This document shows positions 45,836-54,319 of a DNA stretch of 64,000 nt, one piece after another. The notes under the pieces were generated by a model. That model saw only the letters and a list, made by a program, of their open reading frames with translations, was not told the DNA's origin and did not search any database. The stretch comes from RYN-428 sp035551995 (GTDB lineage Bacteria > Planctomycetota > Phycisphaerae > Tepidisphaerales > Tepidisphaeraceae). How positions within the stretch are numbered: position 1 is the first letter of the stretch; each line of letters begins with the position of its first letter. The stretch is from contig DASZME010000032.1 in the NCBI GenBank assembly GCA_035551995.1, positions 1 to 64,000 of the forward strand, in the 5' to 3' direction. The position numbers were made by a program, and so were the translations under genes.

Positions 45836-47431
45836 ATGGAACTTCACGGACTCAATCTGATCGGCTCCCAAACCTCCGGCGGCGCCACAACCTTCAATGG
45901 CGTCAACCCCGCTACGTCGCAGCCGCTCAACCCGGCTTTCCACGAAGCCACCGAAGCCGACGTCGATCGCGCGGCCAATCTTGCCGAGTCGGCGTTCGAG
46001 CGGATGCGATCGCTACCCGCGTCGGCGATCGCCGGCTTCCTAAGCGCCATCGCCGCGAAGATCGAGGCCGACGACGAGGTGATCGCGCGAGCCAACAGCG
46101 AGAGCGGCCTGCCCGTCGAACGCCTGCGCGGCGAGCGCGGCCGAACCGTCGGGCAACTGCGATTGTTCGCGCGCATGGTGACGGAAGGATTGTGGGTCAA
46201 CGGCCGGATCGATCGCGCCGATCCCGCCCGCAAGCCGGCGCCGAAGCCCGATCTTCGCCGGATGCTGATTCCGATCGGCCCGGTGGCCGTTTTTGCGGCA
46301 AGCAATTTTCCGCTCGCGTTTTCAGTGGCCGGCGGAGACACCGCGTCGGCCTTGGCCGCGGGATGCCCGGTCATCGTCAAAGCGCACCCGGCCCAGCCCG
46401 GCACGTCGGAAATCGTCGGGCGGCACATCCTGCAAGCCGCCGTGGAAACGGGAATGCCTCCCGGCGTTTTCTCCCTGATTCACGGTCGCGGGCATGCGGT
46501 CGGCGTGGCGCTGGTCAAACATCCGCTGATTCGCGCGGTCGGATTCACCGGCTCGCTTCGCGGCGGCCGTGCGTTGTTCGACGCCGCCGCCGCCCGGACA
46601 GATCCGATTCCCGTTTTCGCCGAGATGGGAAGCAGCAATCCCCTGTTCATTCTTCCCGGCGCCCTGGCCGAGCGGGGCAAGCAAATCGCCGAGGGGCTCA
46701 AGGCGTCGGTTACGATGGGCGTAGGCCAATTCTGCACGAATCCGGGTTTGATTCTCGGCGTGAAGGGCGCCGTCACCGATGAATTCATCGAGCAGTTCGC
46801 CGCCCTGATGACCGATGCCGCTCCGGGCGTGATGCTTTACGCCGGCCTAAAAGAGGCCTATGACGATGGCGTCAAGCGTTTCTCCGCGACGCCCGGCGTT
46901 CGCGTGGCCGCTCGGTCGACAGTTTCCGCCGATCCTCAAAAAACTCAGGCCGCGGCCGCCTTTTTCACCGCCGACGCCAGGACCTATTTGGCCAATCACA
47001 CGCTCCGCGAGGAATTGTTCGGCCCATCGACCCTGCTCGTCACCGGCACGCCCGACGAGCTAAAAGAACTTGCCCGTAAACTCGACGGCCATCTCACCGC
47101 CACGTTTCAGGGAACGCCGGCGGATCTCGAAGCCAACCGTGACCTGGTGGCGATCGTCGAGCGCAAGGTCGGCCGTTTGATCTTCAACGGCTTTCCGACA
47201 GGCGTTGAAGTCGCCCACGCCATGCAGCATGGCGGCCCATATCCCGCGACGACCGACGCCAGAACCACGAGCGTCGGAACGGCGGCGATCGAACGATTCG
47301 TTCGGCCGATCTGCTTCCAGGATTTCCCGCAGGCGGCGTTGCCGGTGGAATTGCGCGACGAAAATCGGCGCGGTATCTGGCGGTTGGTTGACGGAGAGTT
47401 GACAAGAGGCGACTTGAAACCGGTGACGTAA
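45836..47431 (+). CDS. NAD(P)-dependent aldehyde dehydrogenase, ketoglutarate-semialdehyde type
   Basis: The 531-residue aldehyde dehydrogenase family member shows the nucleotide-binding RRMLIPIGPVAVFAASNFPLA block, GFTGSLRGGRALF, the catalytic Glu in PVFAEMGSSNP and the catalytic Cys in GVGQFCTNPG. The SNFPLAFSVAGGDTASALAAGCPVIVKAHPAQPGT-type sequence is typical of 2,5-dioxovalerate (alpha-ketoglutarate semialdehyde) dehydrogenases that finish pentose or uronic-acid breakdown. A DapA-superfamily dehydratase, the usual preceding step, exists at 7181-8194 but is 38 kb away. The ATG at 45836 follows a weak ribosome site; a TTG three codons upstream is possible. Confidence 0.88.
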   Translation: MELHGLNLIGSQTSGGATTFNGVNPATSQPLNPAFHEATEADVDRAANLAESAFERMRSLPASAIAGFLSAIAAKIEADDEVIARANSESGLPVERLRGERGRTVGQLRLFARMVTEGLWVNGRIDRADPARKPAPKPDLRRMLIPIGPVAVFAASNFPLAFSVAGGDTASALAAGCPVIVKAHPAQPGTSEIVGRHILQAAVETGMPPGVFSLIHGRGHAVGVALVKHPLIRAVGFTGSLRGGRALFDAAAARTDPIPVFAEMGSSNPLFILPGALAERGKQIAEGLKASVTMGVGQFCTNPGLILGVKGAVTDEFIEQFAALMTDAAPGVMLYAGLKEAYDDGVKRFSATPGVRVAARSTVSADPQKTQAAAAFFTADARTYLANHTLREELFGPSTLLVTGTPDELKELARKLDGHLTATFQGTPADLEANRDLVAIVERKVGRLIFNGFPTGVEVAHAMQHGGPYPATTDARTTSVGTAAIERFVRPICFQDFPQAALPVELRDENRRGIWRLVDGELTRGDLKPVT

Positions 47432-47521
47432 CCCGGATGCGAGCCGTCTACCCGGAGCGAGCATCCGAAATCGCCATTGGAAAATTTGAACCTGTCCGTC
47501 ACCACATCGCAAATCCGCTTT

Positions 47522-48577
47522 TTACACTTCCACCCATCCATGCTGATCGCGCACTTTGATCATAACGCCAAGGATATCGTTCCACGTCTTTTGATCCTGC
47601 ATGACGGCGTTGGGGAACATGCAGCCGTCCCAGCAGATATGGCGGAATCGTTTGATCGGCGCGCCGATTTCGTTGTGCAGCCACAGGCCGGCATGGCGGG
47701 CGATATCGAGCTTGCCGGTCGGATCGCTGGCCAGGCAATGGCGGCCGGTTTTGTCGTGGCTGCCGGTGCCGTGAACGGTGCCGTTGTTCTGGGCGACGTG
47801 GAAATCGATCGTCCACGGACGGAGTGCGTGCGTCAGTTTTTTGAGGGCTTCGTCCAACTTGGCTTTGTCGGTCCAGTCATAACCTTCAGGGAGCAAGGCG
47901 TCTTCGGGCGCGTTGTAGCCCATCGTGTAGAGGAGGGTGTGAGCCATGTCGGCTTGAAAACCAAGCGTGGCGGGGCGGTCGGTTCCTTCGAGCAACTGGA
48001 GCATGCACTTCCACGAGTGCATGCCGCCCCAGCAGATTTCACCCTCGGCGGCGAGGCGCTCGCCGTACCCCTCGGCCACGTCGGCGGCGGCACGAAAAGT
48101 TTTGATGATCCTTTTCTGGTTCTCGACCGGATCTTTGTACCATTCGTCGGGGCTGGAAGCCGAGTCGATGCGGACGACGCCATAGGGGCGAATGCCGAGC
48201 AGTCGCAGTTTTTCCGCGATTCGGCAGCCCTTGCGAACCTGTTCGACGAATTTTTTTCGATCCGACTCCGATCCCATCGCGGCCCCGCCGCCCGTGGGCG
48301 GCCAGATCGGCGCGACGACTGATCCGATGACCAGATTTTTCGCCGCGAACTTCTCCGCGATTCGCTTGAGCCCATCGTCATCGATATCGATGTTGATATG
48401 CGGGTCAAAGAGAAACAGGTCCATTCCGTCAAATTTCACGCCATCCACCGCCGCATCGGCGGTGAGCGTGATCATGGTATCCAAATCGAACGGCGGTTCG
48501 GAGTCCGGCCCCTTGCCGACAAGTCCCGGCCAGGCGGCGTTATGAAGTTTTGGATAATTGTTCGCGTGGGTTGGCAT
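47522..48577 (-). CDS. Sugar phosphate isomerase/epimerase-like TIM-barrel protein
   Basis: The 351-residue protein matches the xylose-isomerase-like TIM barrel (AP endonuclease 2 family). Recognisable elements are AAVDGVKFDGMDLFLFDPH, VIGSVVAPIWP, a metal-site Glu region RLAAEGEICWGG, GFQADMAHTLLY and the late WTIDFHVAQNNGTVHGTGSHD. Enzymes of this fold isomerise or epimerise ketoses using a divalent metal. The precise sugar is not identifiable. The start ATG at 48575-48577 gives MPTHANNYPKLHNAAWPG, a family-like beginning. It converges on the aldehyde dehydrogenase gene and lies close to a mannose-6-phosphate-isomerase-like cupin gene, suggesting a sugar-utilisation group. Confidence 0.83.
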   Translation of the reverse strand: MPTHANNYPKLHNAAWPGLVGKGPDSEPPFDLDTMITLTADAAVDGVKFDGMDLFLFDPHINIDIDDDGLKRIAEKFAAKNLVIGSVVAPIWPPTGGGAAMGSESDRKKFVEQVRKGCRIAEKLRLLGIRPYGVVRIDSASSPDEWYKDPVENQKRIIKTFRAAADVAEGYGERLAAEGEICWGGMHSWKCMLQLLEGTDRPATLGFQADMAHTLLYTMGYNAPEDALLPEGYDWTDKAKLDEALKKLTHALRPWTIDFHVAQNNGTVHGTGSHDKTGRHCLASDPTGKLDIARHAGLWLHNEIGAPIKRFRHICWDGCMFPNAVMQDQKTWNDILGVMIKVRDQHGWVEV

Positions 48578-48618
48578 GGTGTGTTACTCGTTCCGGAGTC
48601 AAACTCGCTCTCGCCTTA

Positions 48619-48939
48619 TTAACCGCTATCGATTGGCATTTGCGCTTCAGCCGCGGAAAAGATCGCTTGGAACGATGAGAAACGCAAGATGTAAAGGACA
48701 ACTAAAGCATTTCCCAAGGCGCGGCGGGGACGAATAAAGACAGGTGGCTGACATTGGATGTGGCAAAGTCGCAGAAGCTCGCGCCGCAATTCGTAGTTGA
48801 CTACTTCCGGAACAAATACCTTGGTCCCCGATGCCAGTACTTTCCTTATCCAGTGGCGACATTTCTCGGCTTCACCCCAATCGCGCCGCTGCACGATGAG
48901 GCCCAGTGGCGTCGAATCGAGAACGAGCACTGGTTTCAT
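48619..48939 (-). pseudogene. VapC-like PIN-domain toxin with internal deletion
   Basis: The first 58 residues are a PIN domain start (VLVLDSTPLGLI, then VFVPEVVNYELRREL), typical of ribonuclease toxins. After ELRRELLRL the open frame turns into unrelated sequence until 48619. Reading the next frame from about 48772 to a TAG at 48702-48704 gives DFATSNVSHLSLFVPAAPW, which is the usual PIN C-terminus. The gene has therefore lost a central piece of roughly 60 codons, including the later catalytic acidic residues, and the two ends are out of frame. It should be inactive. It overlaps the upstream antitoxin-like gene by four bases. Confidence 0.82.
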
Positions 48940-49238
48940 GGATAAATGTTCCGCGAGAGCGGGCCTTCCATTTCCAACCGGTTACGGTTCATCCCTTCCT
49001 TGAATTCCTCGACCTCCTGCTGTCGCCGGGCAATCTCTTTCGGATCATCGGTTGCCTGTTCCCGATCCCACTTATCCAGCAGATCAATTGTTGCCTGATC
49101 GACTACGGGCTTGGGCCGCAATGCCGCCTCGATTAGTTTGACGGCGAAATCCGCCGCCTCCCTTGCCGGGAAGCCTCGCTGATCAGACGCGTTTCGATAT
49201 CCGGTCCCAGCGAAATAGTTAACATACGTCACCTCCAT
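48936..49238 (-). CDS. Antitoxin-like small protein upstream of the VapC remnant
   Basis: This 100-residue acidic and basic mixed protein is helical in the middle (AREAADFAVKLIEAALRPKP, DPKEIARRQQEVEEFKEGMNRNR). Its stop overlaps the PIN-domain start (ATGA), the arrangement of a two-gene toxin-antitoxin operon in which the antitoxin comes first. I do not recognise a named DNA-binding domain. With the toxin broken, it may be a surviving antitoxin without a partner. Role is inferred from position only. The 120 bases upstream, before the cupin gene, contain no gene. Confidence 0.6.
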   Translation of the reverse strand: MEVTYVNYFAGTGYRNASDQRGFPAREAADFAVKLIEAALRPKPVVDQATIDLLDKWDREQATDDPKEIARRQQEVEEFKEGMNRNRLEMEGPLSRNIYP

Positions 49239-49362
49239 TTAATCGCTTGCCATCGCGTTGCGACGCACGATCCAACTCGGCGGGGGTAAACTGCGAGAAT
49301 TGAATTAAAGTGAGCATATACAAATCGTAGCCGGATGTACGATGCGGTCGATTGACCGGCCT

Positions 49363-50628
49363 TTACAGCTTCACGTCCCCCTTATATTTCAACGCCGGCG
49401 CTTCCGGATTCACTTCCGGCCCAAAATACCGCAACATGACCAGTGACTCCGTCGCCGACGTATTCTCGAACGTGACTCCGGCTTTCGCCGCCGCTTCGGT
49501 GCAGAACACTTCGTCTTCCGTCAGGTCATGAAAACGAATCAGCTTCGGACAGTTCAGGCGAAGTTTGTTCATCTTCCCTTCTCCCGCCACGGTGATCAGG
49601 CCATAGGCGCCGTTGTCTTTGATGGTCACTTTCTTGCCGGGCTCGATCGTGAGTTCTTTCGCGGTGAAAAGCTGCTCGCCATAGACTTTGCCGTAGACGA
49701 TCCACTTATCGACGTAACCCTCCTTGCTCGTGTCGGCTACCGGGATCGGCTCAAGGTAATGATTTTCCTTGAAATGCGGATCGACATTCGCCTCCCAATC
49801 CAGTTGCTCGACGATGAAATCCAGATCGTGATGTTTTTCCTTTGGCATGTCCTTCACCAGCAGCGCCCACGGAACCTCGCGCCCTTCGACCAGCGACTGA
49901 TACATGCCAAAAACATCGCTGCCCCATTGCGGCTCATATGTGCATAGAGAGCCCGGCGCATGCAGAATACAAGGGTGAACGAGCCACCCGGTGCCGGGCT
50001 TGAGGCGGTAGGCTTTGGATAAATCGAGAATGCCGTTGTCGCCTTTGTTCCAATCTTCAAGCGTCTTGCGAACTTGCGCCTTGGTCGTCCCCGGCTCAAA
50101 CCCCATGAACGTGTAGGGGAAATTATTGCCGACGTTATTATGTTGCGGCGGGAAGTAATAACTCTCCGGTTTTCCTTCCTGACCCACCAGCTTCGCCTGC
50201 GCCACGCTCTGATGCATGTGATGCGGGATCGGTCCCATGTTGTCGAAGAACTTGGAATAAACCGGCCATTTCTTGTACTTGCGAAAGATCGATGCCCCGA
50301 TCAACTGCTCGCCGGCCTCCTGCACCGCGTCCGCCAACGTAAACCGCTGGCCATCGGATATGACATAGCTCAGCCCCTCGTCCGGCGTGCGGTTGTCGTT
50401 TGCGCATATTGTGGTCGAAGCGAACCAGCGCTCATCGATTCCGCCACGGTTAAGCCCAAACGCGTAAAGATCATCCGGGTGCAGCTTCAGACGCTTGCCC
50501 GGCTGAAGGAACGATCGCGGCACCCAACACGGCGCCAGGCGGAGAAGACCGCCGCCCTCCTGTAACGCGGCATCCAGAGCGGAACGAACATTGGACGAAA
50601 CGGTCTTGAGATTTTTCACGGTTGGCAT
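49363..50628 (-). CDS. Cupin protein resembling class I mannose-6-phosphate isomerase
   Basis: This 421-residue protein has two beta-barrel regions. The metal-site pattern of phosphomannose isomerases appears as IPHHMHQ, ESYYFPPQHNN and WLVHPCILHAPGS with CTYEPQWGSD; a second cupin is suggested by EPGKKVTIKDNGAYGLITVAGEG. Type I isomerases convert mannose 6-phosphate to fructose 6-phosphate, but the overall sequence is divergent and the substrate is unproven. The ATG at 50626-50628 with an AGGAAG site is preferred to an upstream in-frame start. It lies divergently next to nnrD and close to a sugar isomerase gene. Confidence 0.7.
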   Translation of the reverse strand: MPTVKNLKTVSSNVRSALDAALQEGGGLLRLAPCWVPRSFLQPGKRLKLHPDDLYAFGLNRGGIDERWFASTTICANDNRTPDEGLSYVISDGQRFTLADAVQEAGEQLIGASIFRKYKKWPVYSKFFDNMGPIPHHMHQSVAQAKLVGQEGKPESYYFPPQHNNVGNNFPYTFMGFEPGTTKAQVRKTLEDWNKGDNGILDLSKAYRLKPGTGWLVHPCILHAPGSLCTYEPQWGSDVFGMYQSLVEGREVPWALLVKDMPKEKHHDLDFIVEQLDWEANVDPHFKENHYLEPIPVADTSKEGYVDKWIVYGKVYGEQLFTAKELTIEPGKKVTIKDNGAYGLITVAGEGKMNKLRLNCPKLIRFHDLTEDEVFCTEAAAKAGVTFENTSATESLVMLRYFGPEVNPEAPALKYKGDVKL

Positions 50629-50818
50629 GATGAATCGCTTCCTCGACAATTGATGATGGTCCCCGGCTGATGCGGGGCTGCGAGAAAATTTACCCGCGAT
50701 AGGGCGCAATGGAAATAGGCCGCTTCGAGTGACGCCGAAAGCGTCTTTTTTTCCATTGCTGGCTGGTCAGTTTGGCTGGGCAGGTGCAATATTTTCAAAG
50801 ATCCCGATACTCCAGCCC

Positions 50819-51676
50819 ATGAAGAAAATCACGCAACTTCCACTTCTTCCGCTTCGTCCGGTCGATGGCCATAAGGGCCTGTTCGGCCGGGTGCTGATCG
50901 TCGGCGGCAATGATGAGATGGTCGGGGCGCCGGTGCTCGCCGGTACTTCCGCGCTGCGCATGGGCGCGGGGTTGGTGCAGATCGCCGTGCCCAGGTCGAT
51001 TCTCGCCGCGGCCATTTCCGTTACGCCGGAGTTGATCGGGTTAGGGTTGGGAACCGCGTCCGCCGACAAGCGACTGCTCGAAGCCGGGGGAAAGGCGGAC
51101 GCCATCGTCATCGGCCCGGGCCTTGGGCAATCGCCGCGGGCCAAGGCTCGGCTTCTTCGTCTCGTTCGCCTTCCTAAGCCGATGGTGGTTGACGCCGACG
51201 GTCTCAACATGCTGGCGGCGGGGAAAAAGTGGCCGGCTTTTTTCAAGGCCGAGGCGGTTCTTACGCCGCATCCGGGGGAGATGTCGCGGCTTGGAACGCT
51301 GTTCGGCCGTACCGAAGTTCCAAAAGACCAACATGGCCGAATCGATATCGCCGTCGAGGCCGCAAAAACATTTGGGCAGACGATTGTTCTCAAAGGCGGC
51401 GGCACGGTCGTGACCGACGGAACGCGCGTCTATGTCAACACGACCGGCGACAGCAGCTTATCCAAGGCCGGGACGGGCGATATTCTCAGCGGCATCATCG
51501 GGACATTGCTTTCGGAAAAGATGGATGGGTTTGACGCCGCCTGCGCCGGCGTCTGGCTGCACGGGCGCGCGGGCGAGTTGGCGGGACAGCGGTTGGGGAT
51601 GCGGTGCGTACTTGGCGCCGACGTGATCGACCACATACACGTCGCGATCAATCAGTATCCCAACCTTCCGGGGTGA
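50819..51676 (+). CDS. nnrD: ADP/ATP-dependent NAD(P)H-hydrate dehydratase
   Basis: The 285-residue enzyme is of the ribokinase-like fold and repairs hydrated NADH and NADPH. Family features are HKGLFGRVLIVGGND, SALRMGAGLVQIAVP, ADAIVIGPGLGQS, the VVDADGLNML block, LTPHPGEMSRL, VLKGGGTVVTDG and the nucleotide-binding GTGDILSGIIGTLL. It is the stand-alone dehydratase domain; the epimerase (NnrE) domain that is often fused at the N-terminus is missing and not nearby. The open frame extends 30 codons upstream of the chosen ATG but without family similarity. It is divergent from the cupin gene. Confidence 0.92.
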   Translation: MKKITQLPLLPLRPVDGHKGLFGRVLIVGGNDEMVGAPVLAGTSALRMGAGLVQIAVPRSILAAAISVTPELIGLGLGTASADKRLLEAGGKADAIVIGPGLGQSPRAKARLLRLVRLPKPMVVDADGLNMLAAGKKWPAFFKAEAVLTPHPGEMSRLGTLFGRTEVPKDQHGRIDIAVEAAKTFGQTIVLKGGGTVVTDGTRVYVNTTGDSSLSKAGTGDILSGIIGTLLSEKMDGFDAACAGVWLHGRAGELAGQRLGMRCVLGADVIDHIHVAINQYPNLPG

Positions 51677-51737
51677 CGGCGCACGCGGTATAATCAACTC
51701 GTTGCCCGCCGACGCCCATTTGACATGGAGAATAACG

Positions 51738-52730
51738 ATGTCGCTCCCGACTCCACGGTGGCTCCTGCTTGGCGTAGTCTGCTTTGCCGGTCCGATCGTT
51801 GCCGCCGAAGATTCGTCATCCGCGCCCAGCGCGGGCGCAAAACATAGCGCCGTCGGCGAGGCGGTCGGAACGCGGGAATGGCATCTCAACGATTACCTGG
51901 CCGGCACTCCCGAGCACATCCGCTCCACGTTGAACGGCGAAGTCGAACGCCTGATTGGCCGCATCAAGGAAGCGCAAGGCGAGATCAAACGCGCCCATGC
52001 GGATTGCGAAACGGATGCGAAGGTCGCCGTGGACCAACTGCATGCGAGCGCGGCATACAAACAGACCGTCGCCGAAAGAAAACAGGCCGAGGCGGACCTG
52101 GCGGCCGCGCGCGCAGGAGGCTCTGCCGAAGATCGCATGTCGGCGAGTTCTCGCTTTAACAAGTCCCGTTTCGCAATCGAAAAAATGGAGAAGGACGCCA
52201 TCGTGAATTGCAAGCCGTTGCTGGACGATCAGCGCCGCGCTTACGAACTCGGACACGAAGTGAAGCGGCTGCAGGAAGCCCTGGACAAAGCGACAAAATG
52301 GCGAACTGAGCTTCTGGAGGCCGTCAGAAATACGTTTGCCCTGAGGTTGCCGGTCGATGTGGGCTCGGAAGGCATTCTTCCCCGGGCCGAGGTGGAAACC
52401 GTTTTAGACGGCGATCACGTTTTGATGAATTTCGAGGCATGGTCCACCAAGGGGCCGGGAAAAGAAAAGGAAGGCCTCACCAGTTTTTCGATCGTCACCA
52501 AAAAAGTTCGACTCTTGCTCAGCGGCGTCGATACCAAGGGGATGAAGCAGGGGGACCAGAAGAATTTCGATCGATCGTTCGTGATCGCCGACAAGACCGC
52601 CGACGGCGCCGGCACAGTGTACGTCGCAGTGCCCAAGGCAACGGATGTGGACAAATTATTGGACGCCATCGTTCCGCTGCGCGATTCACTTACCGGTTCG
52701 CAAAACGTGAAGAGCGACAAAGCCGACTGA
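51738..52730 (+). CDS. Secreted coiled-coil protein of unknown function
   Basis: This 330-residue protein starts at an ATG with a GGAG ribosome site. A signal peptide is likely (LLLGVVCFAGPIVAA, about residues 8-22). Residues 50-190 are strongly helical and charged, with heptad-like patterns (IRSTLNGEVERLIGRIKEAQGEIKRA, KQAEADLAAARAGG), indicating a coiled coil. The last 130 residues look beta-rich (VLMNFEAWSTKG, VRLLLSGVDTKGM). No known domain is recognised. It follows nnrD by 61 bases on the same strand, so it may share a transcript. The gene-free region 52731-53065 follows. Confidence 0.55.
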   Translation: MSLPTPRWLLLGVVCFAGPIVAAEDSSSAPSAGAKHSAVGEAVGTREWHLNDYLAGTPEHIRSTLNGEVERLIGRIKEAQGEIKRAHADCETDAKVAVDQLHASAAYKQTVAERKQAEADLAAARAGGSAEDRMSASSRFNKSRFAIEKMEKDAIVNCKPLLDDQRRAYELGHEVKRLQEALDKATKWRTELLEAVRNTFALRLPVDVGSEGILPRAEVETVLDGDHVLMNFEAWSTKGPGKEKEGLTSFSIVTKKVRLLLSGVDTKGMKQGDQKNFDRSFVIADKTADGAGTVYVAVPKATDVDKLLDAIVPLRDSLTGSQNVKSDKAD

Positions 52731-52801
52731 GGCTGGCCAATCTGGCGGACGCGATCGCTTAGTTAGAATGCTCACCGTCGTATCGAATCTCCGCGTTTAG
52801 C

Positions 52802-52972
52802 GCAATACGATCCACTAAGAAGATTGAGTTGAACGCCGAGACGCCGAGATAAAAAAGATAAGAAAAGCAAAAACTCACTGTTTTTGATGACCAATTTCAG
52901 ATTCTCTCGTTCTTCTTTTCTTCTCTGAATTCTCGGCGTTCATACCCCTTCGTCTTAAGTGAACCGTATTGT
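52802..52972. repeat. MITE-like imperfect inverted repeat
   Basis: Within the 400-base gene-free stretch 52731-53131, GCAATACGATCCACTAAGAAG...GAACGCCGAGACGCCGAGA (52802-52866) pairs imperfectly with the reverse complement of 52912-52972, which reads CAATACGGTTCACTTAAG...GAACGCCGAGAATTC. The arms of about 60-65 bases flank an AT-rich centre. There is no open frame inside, so it looks like a non-autonomous element or large regulatory hairpin. Its right edge touches another REP-like copy. Confidence 0.6.
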
Positions 52973-53010
52973 GTTTAGCGGCCGCGCTCGCGGGGCGTGT
53001 TTTTGCGACC
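52971..53010. repeat. REP-like palindromic copy
   Basis: GTGTTTAGCGGCCGCGCTCG followed by CGGGGCGTGTTTTTGCGACC. It shares the GTTTAGCGGC...GGGGCGTTTTT plan and even the flanking GCGACC with the copy at 6079-6127 (reverse orientation there), and is related to 5433-5461 and 25074-25105. Confidence 0.65.
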
Positions 53011-53065
53011 AGCGCTCAACATTATTCAAAAACGCTAATCAAACATCGCATCTTCCTACCAACAC

Positions 53066-53094
53066 AAAAAAAGGCGTCTCATTTCTGAGACGCC
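53066..53094 (-). terminator. Rho-independent terminator of the SYLF gene
   Basis: A perfect nine-base stem GGCGTCTCA/TGAGACGCC (53073-53081 and 53086-53094) with a four-base loop is followed, on the minus strand, by seven T residues (53072 to 53066). It lies 38 bases beyond the stop codon of the SYLF lipoprotein gene on that strand. Confidence 0.9.
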
Positions 53095-53131
53095 CTTAAC
53101 AACACTCGTTTATTCGGACCGTCAAAGCCAA

Positions 53132-53692
53132 TTACGAGTTATTGTTATGTTCCGTCGGCGTGAAGTGGAACTTCTGCCCGTTCACGGACACACCGGCCAT
53201 CAATCCGCCTTTGGGAAGGATAAAGACCTTCACGCCGTTGGCGAAGTTCTTATCCCCGGCGGCGCCGGACTTGATGATCGTCGCGCTTGCGTCGGCGCCG
53301 AATTCTATGCTGTTGTTGATCATGCGATTAAAGGCGTGGTCATCCTGAAACACGATCAGCTCGCCGAAGGTATCGCCGCCCAATTGAACGCCGACGGAGG
53401 CTTGGTCAAGCGTGATTCGGCCAATGGGTTGGCCGTTGCGATACACGATGCCCTTGCCGCTGGCGCCGCCGACACCGATCGCCGCCGCCCCAATCTCGGG
53501 GAAGATGGCGTATCCGTAGGAGCTATTGACGACATCGGTCATCCACGGCATCTGGGCTTCCATTTTTTCCAATGTAACCTGACCGTCATCACGGAGAGCC
53601 ACATGAGCCGCGGCCGAGCCTTGTGATGCCGAATCGCAGCCCATTGTCGCGGCCGCCAACACTGCCAATACGGGGAAGATGAGTCTACGCAT
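53132..53692 (-). CDS. SYLF-domain (YSC84-like) lipoprotein
   Basis: The 186-residue protein has a lipoprotein signal peptide with lipobox ATMGC (Cys19), followed by a SYLF domain. That domain includes YGYAIFPEIGAAAIGVGGASGKGIVY, IGRITLDQASVGVQLGGDTFGELIVFQ and KVFILPKGGLMAGVSVNGQKF. In eukaryotes this fold binds phosphoinositides; bacterial lipoproteins with it are of unknown function but widespread and often stress-related. It is a single-gene unit ending at a strong terminator. The start codon is the ATG at 53690-53692. Confidence 0.88.
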   Translation of the reverse strand: MRRLIFPVLAVLAAATMGCDSASQGSAAAHVALRDDGQVTLEKMEAQMPWMTDVVNSSYGYAIFPEIGAAAIGVGGASGKGIVYRNGQPIGRITLDQASVGVQLGGDTFGELIVFQDDHAFNRMINNSIEFGADASATIIKSGAAGDKNFANGVKVFILPKGGLMAGVSVNGQKFHFTPTEHNNNS

Positions 53693-53842
53693 GGGAATTT
53701 CTCCAACAAATTTGTGCGTATGTCAGGTCTTATAAACGACCCGGTCCGTCGGACATCGACGAGCACACTCGCATACGCTTATTGTTGAGAAGGGTAAACA
53801 AACAGTGTGCCGCGCATCGGTTTCCGGCGCGGCTAAGGCGGG

Positions 53843-54268
53843 TTATTTTACGAGGTGGGATCGGATCAGCATGAGGTCTTCGGCCGTCGGTTCGGCCAGC
53901 GCAAGCTCCGGACGATCGATCACAGTGGTGAATTCCGCGCCGTATTGGATCAGCGGAGGCGTGAGCATCTTAAAGTGGATAATTCGGCACTTGATCGCGA
54001 CATGATTGCCGTTGGTCGCTTCCAACCGCACGAAAAATGTCGCCCCGACCGGGAGTTCTTCGGAGAAAACGAAGGACATTCCCCGCGTCGACAGGTCGAT
54101 CATATCGACGACGAACGTCGCTCCGGGAGCATCGGCGGTCCCGAGCGTGATCGACAGATGACAAGGGTGCGGAATTCGCGGCGAACGCCGGACCTCCGAC
54201 CTGAACCCATCGTCCTGAATCGTCTGAATCAGCGCAATGATCTCGGCAAATTGTTCCGGTGACAGCAT
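53843..54268 (-). CDS. PilZ-domain protein
   Basis: The 141-residue protein consists of a short helical N-terminus (EQFAEIIALIQTIQDDG) and a PilZ domain. The c-di-GMP-binding signatures are present: an RRSPRIPHP Arg-rich motif at about residues 27-35 and DLSTRGMSF at about 58-66. Such proteins bind cyclic di-GMP and act on motility, secretion or surface traits. No effector domain is attached. Two more PilZ-like proteins are encoded at 62358-63304. The stop is 150 bases from the SYLF gene. Confidence 0.85.
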   Translation of the reverse strand: MLSPEQFAEIIALIQTIQDDGFRSEVRRSPRIPHPCHLSITLGTADAPGATFVVDMIDLSTRGMSFVFSEELPVGATFFVRLEATNGNHVAIKCRIIHFKMLTPPLIQYGAEFTTVIDRPELALAEPTAEDLMLIRSHLVK

Positions 54269-54319
54269 GGCTAAAGGGCATATCGACCGGCCGGACGAGC
54301 GACTTCATTTCCGACGTAT

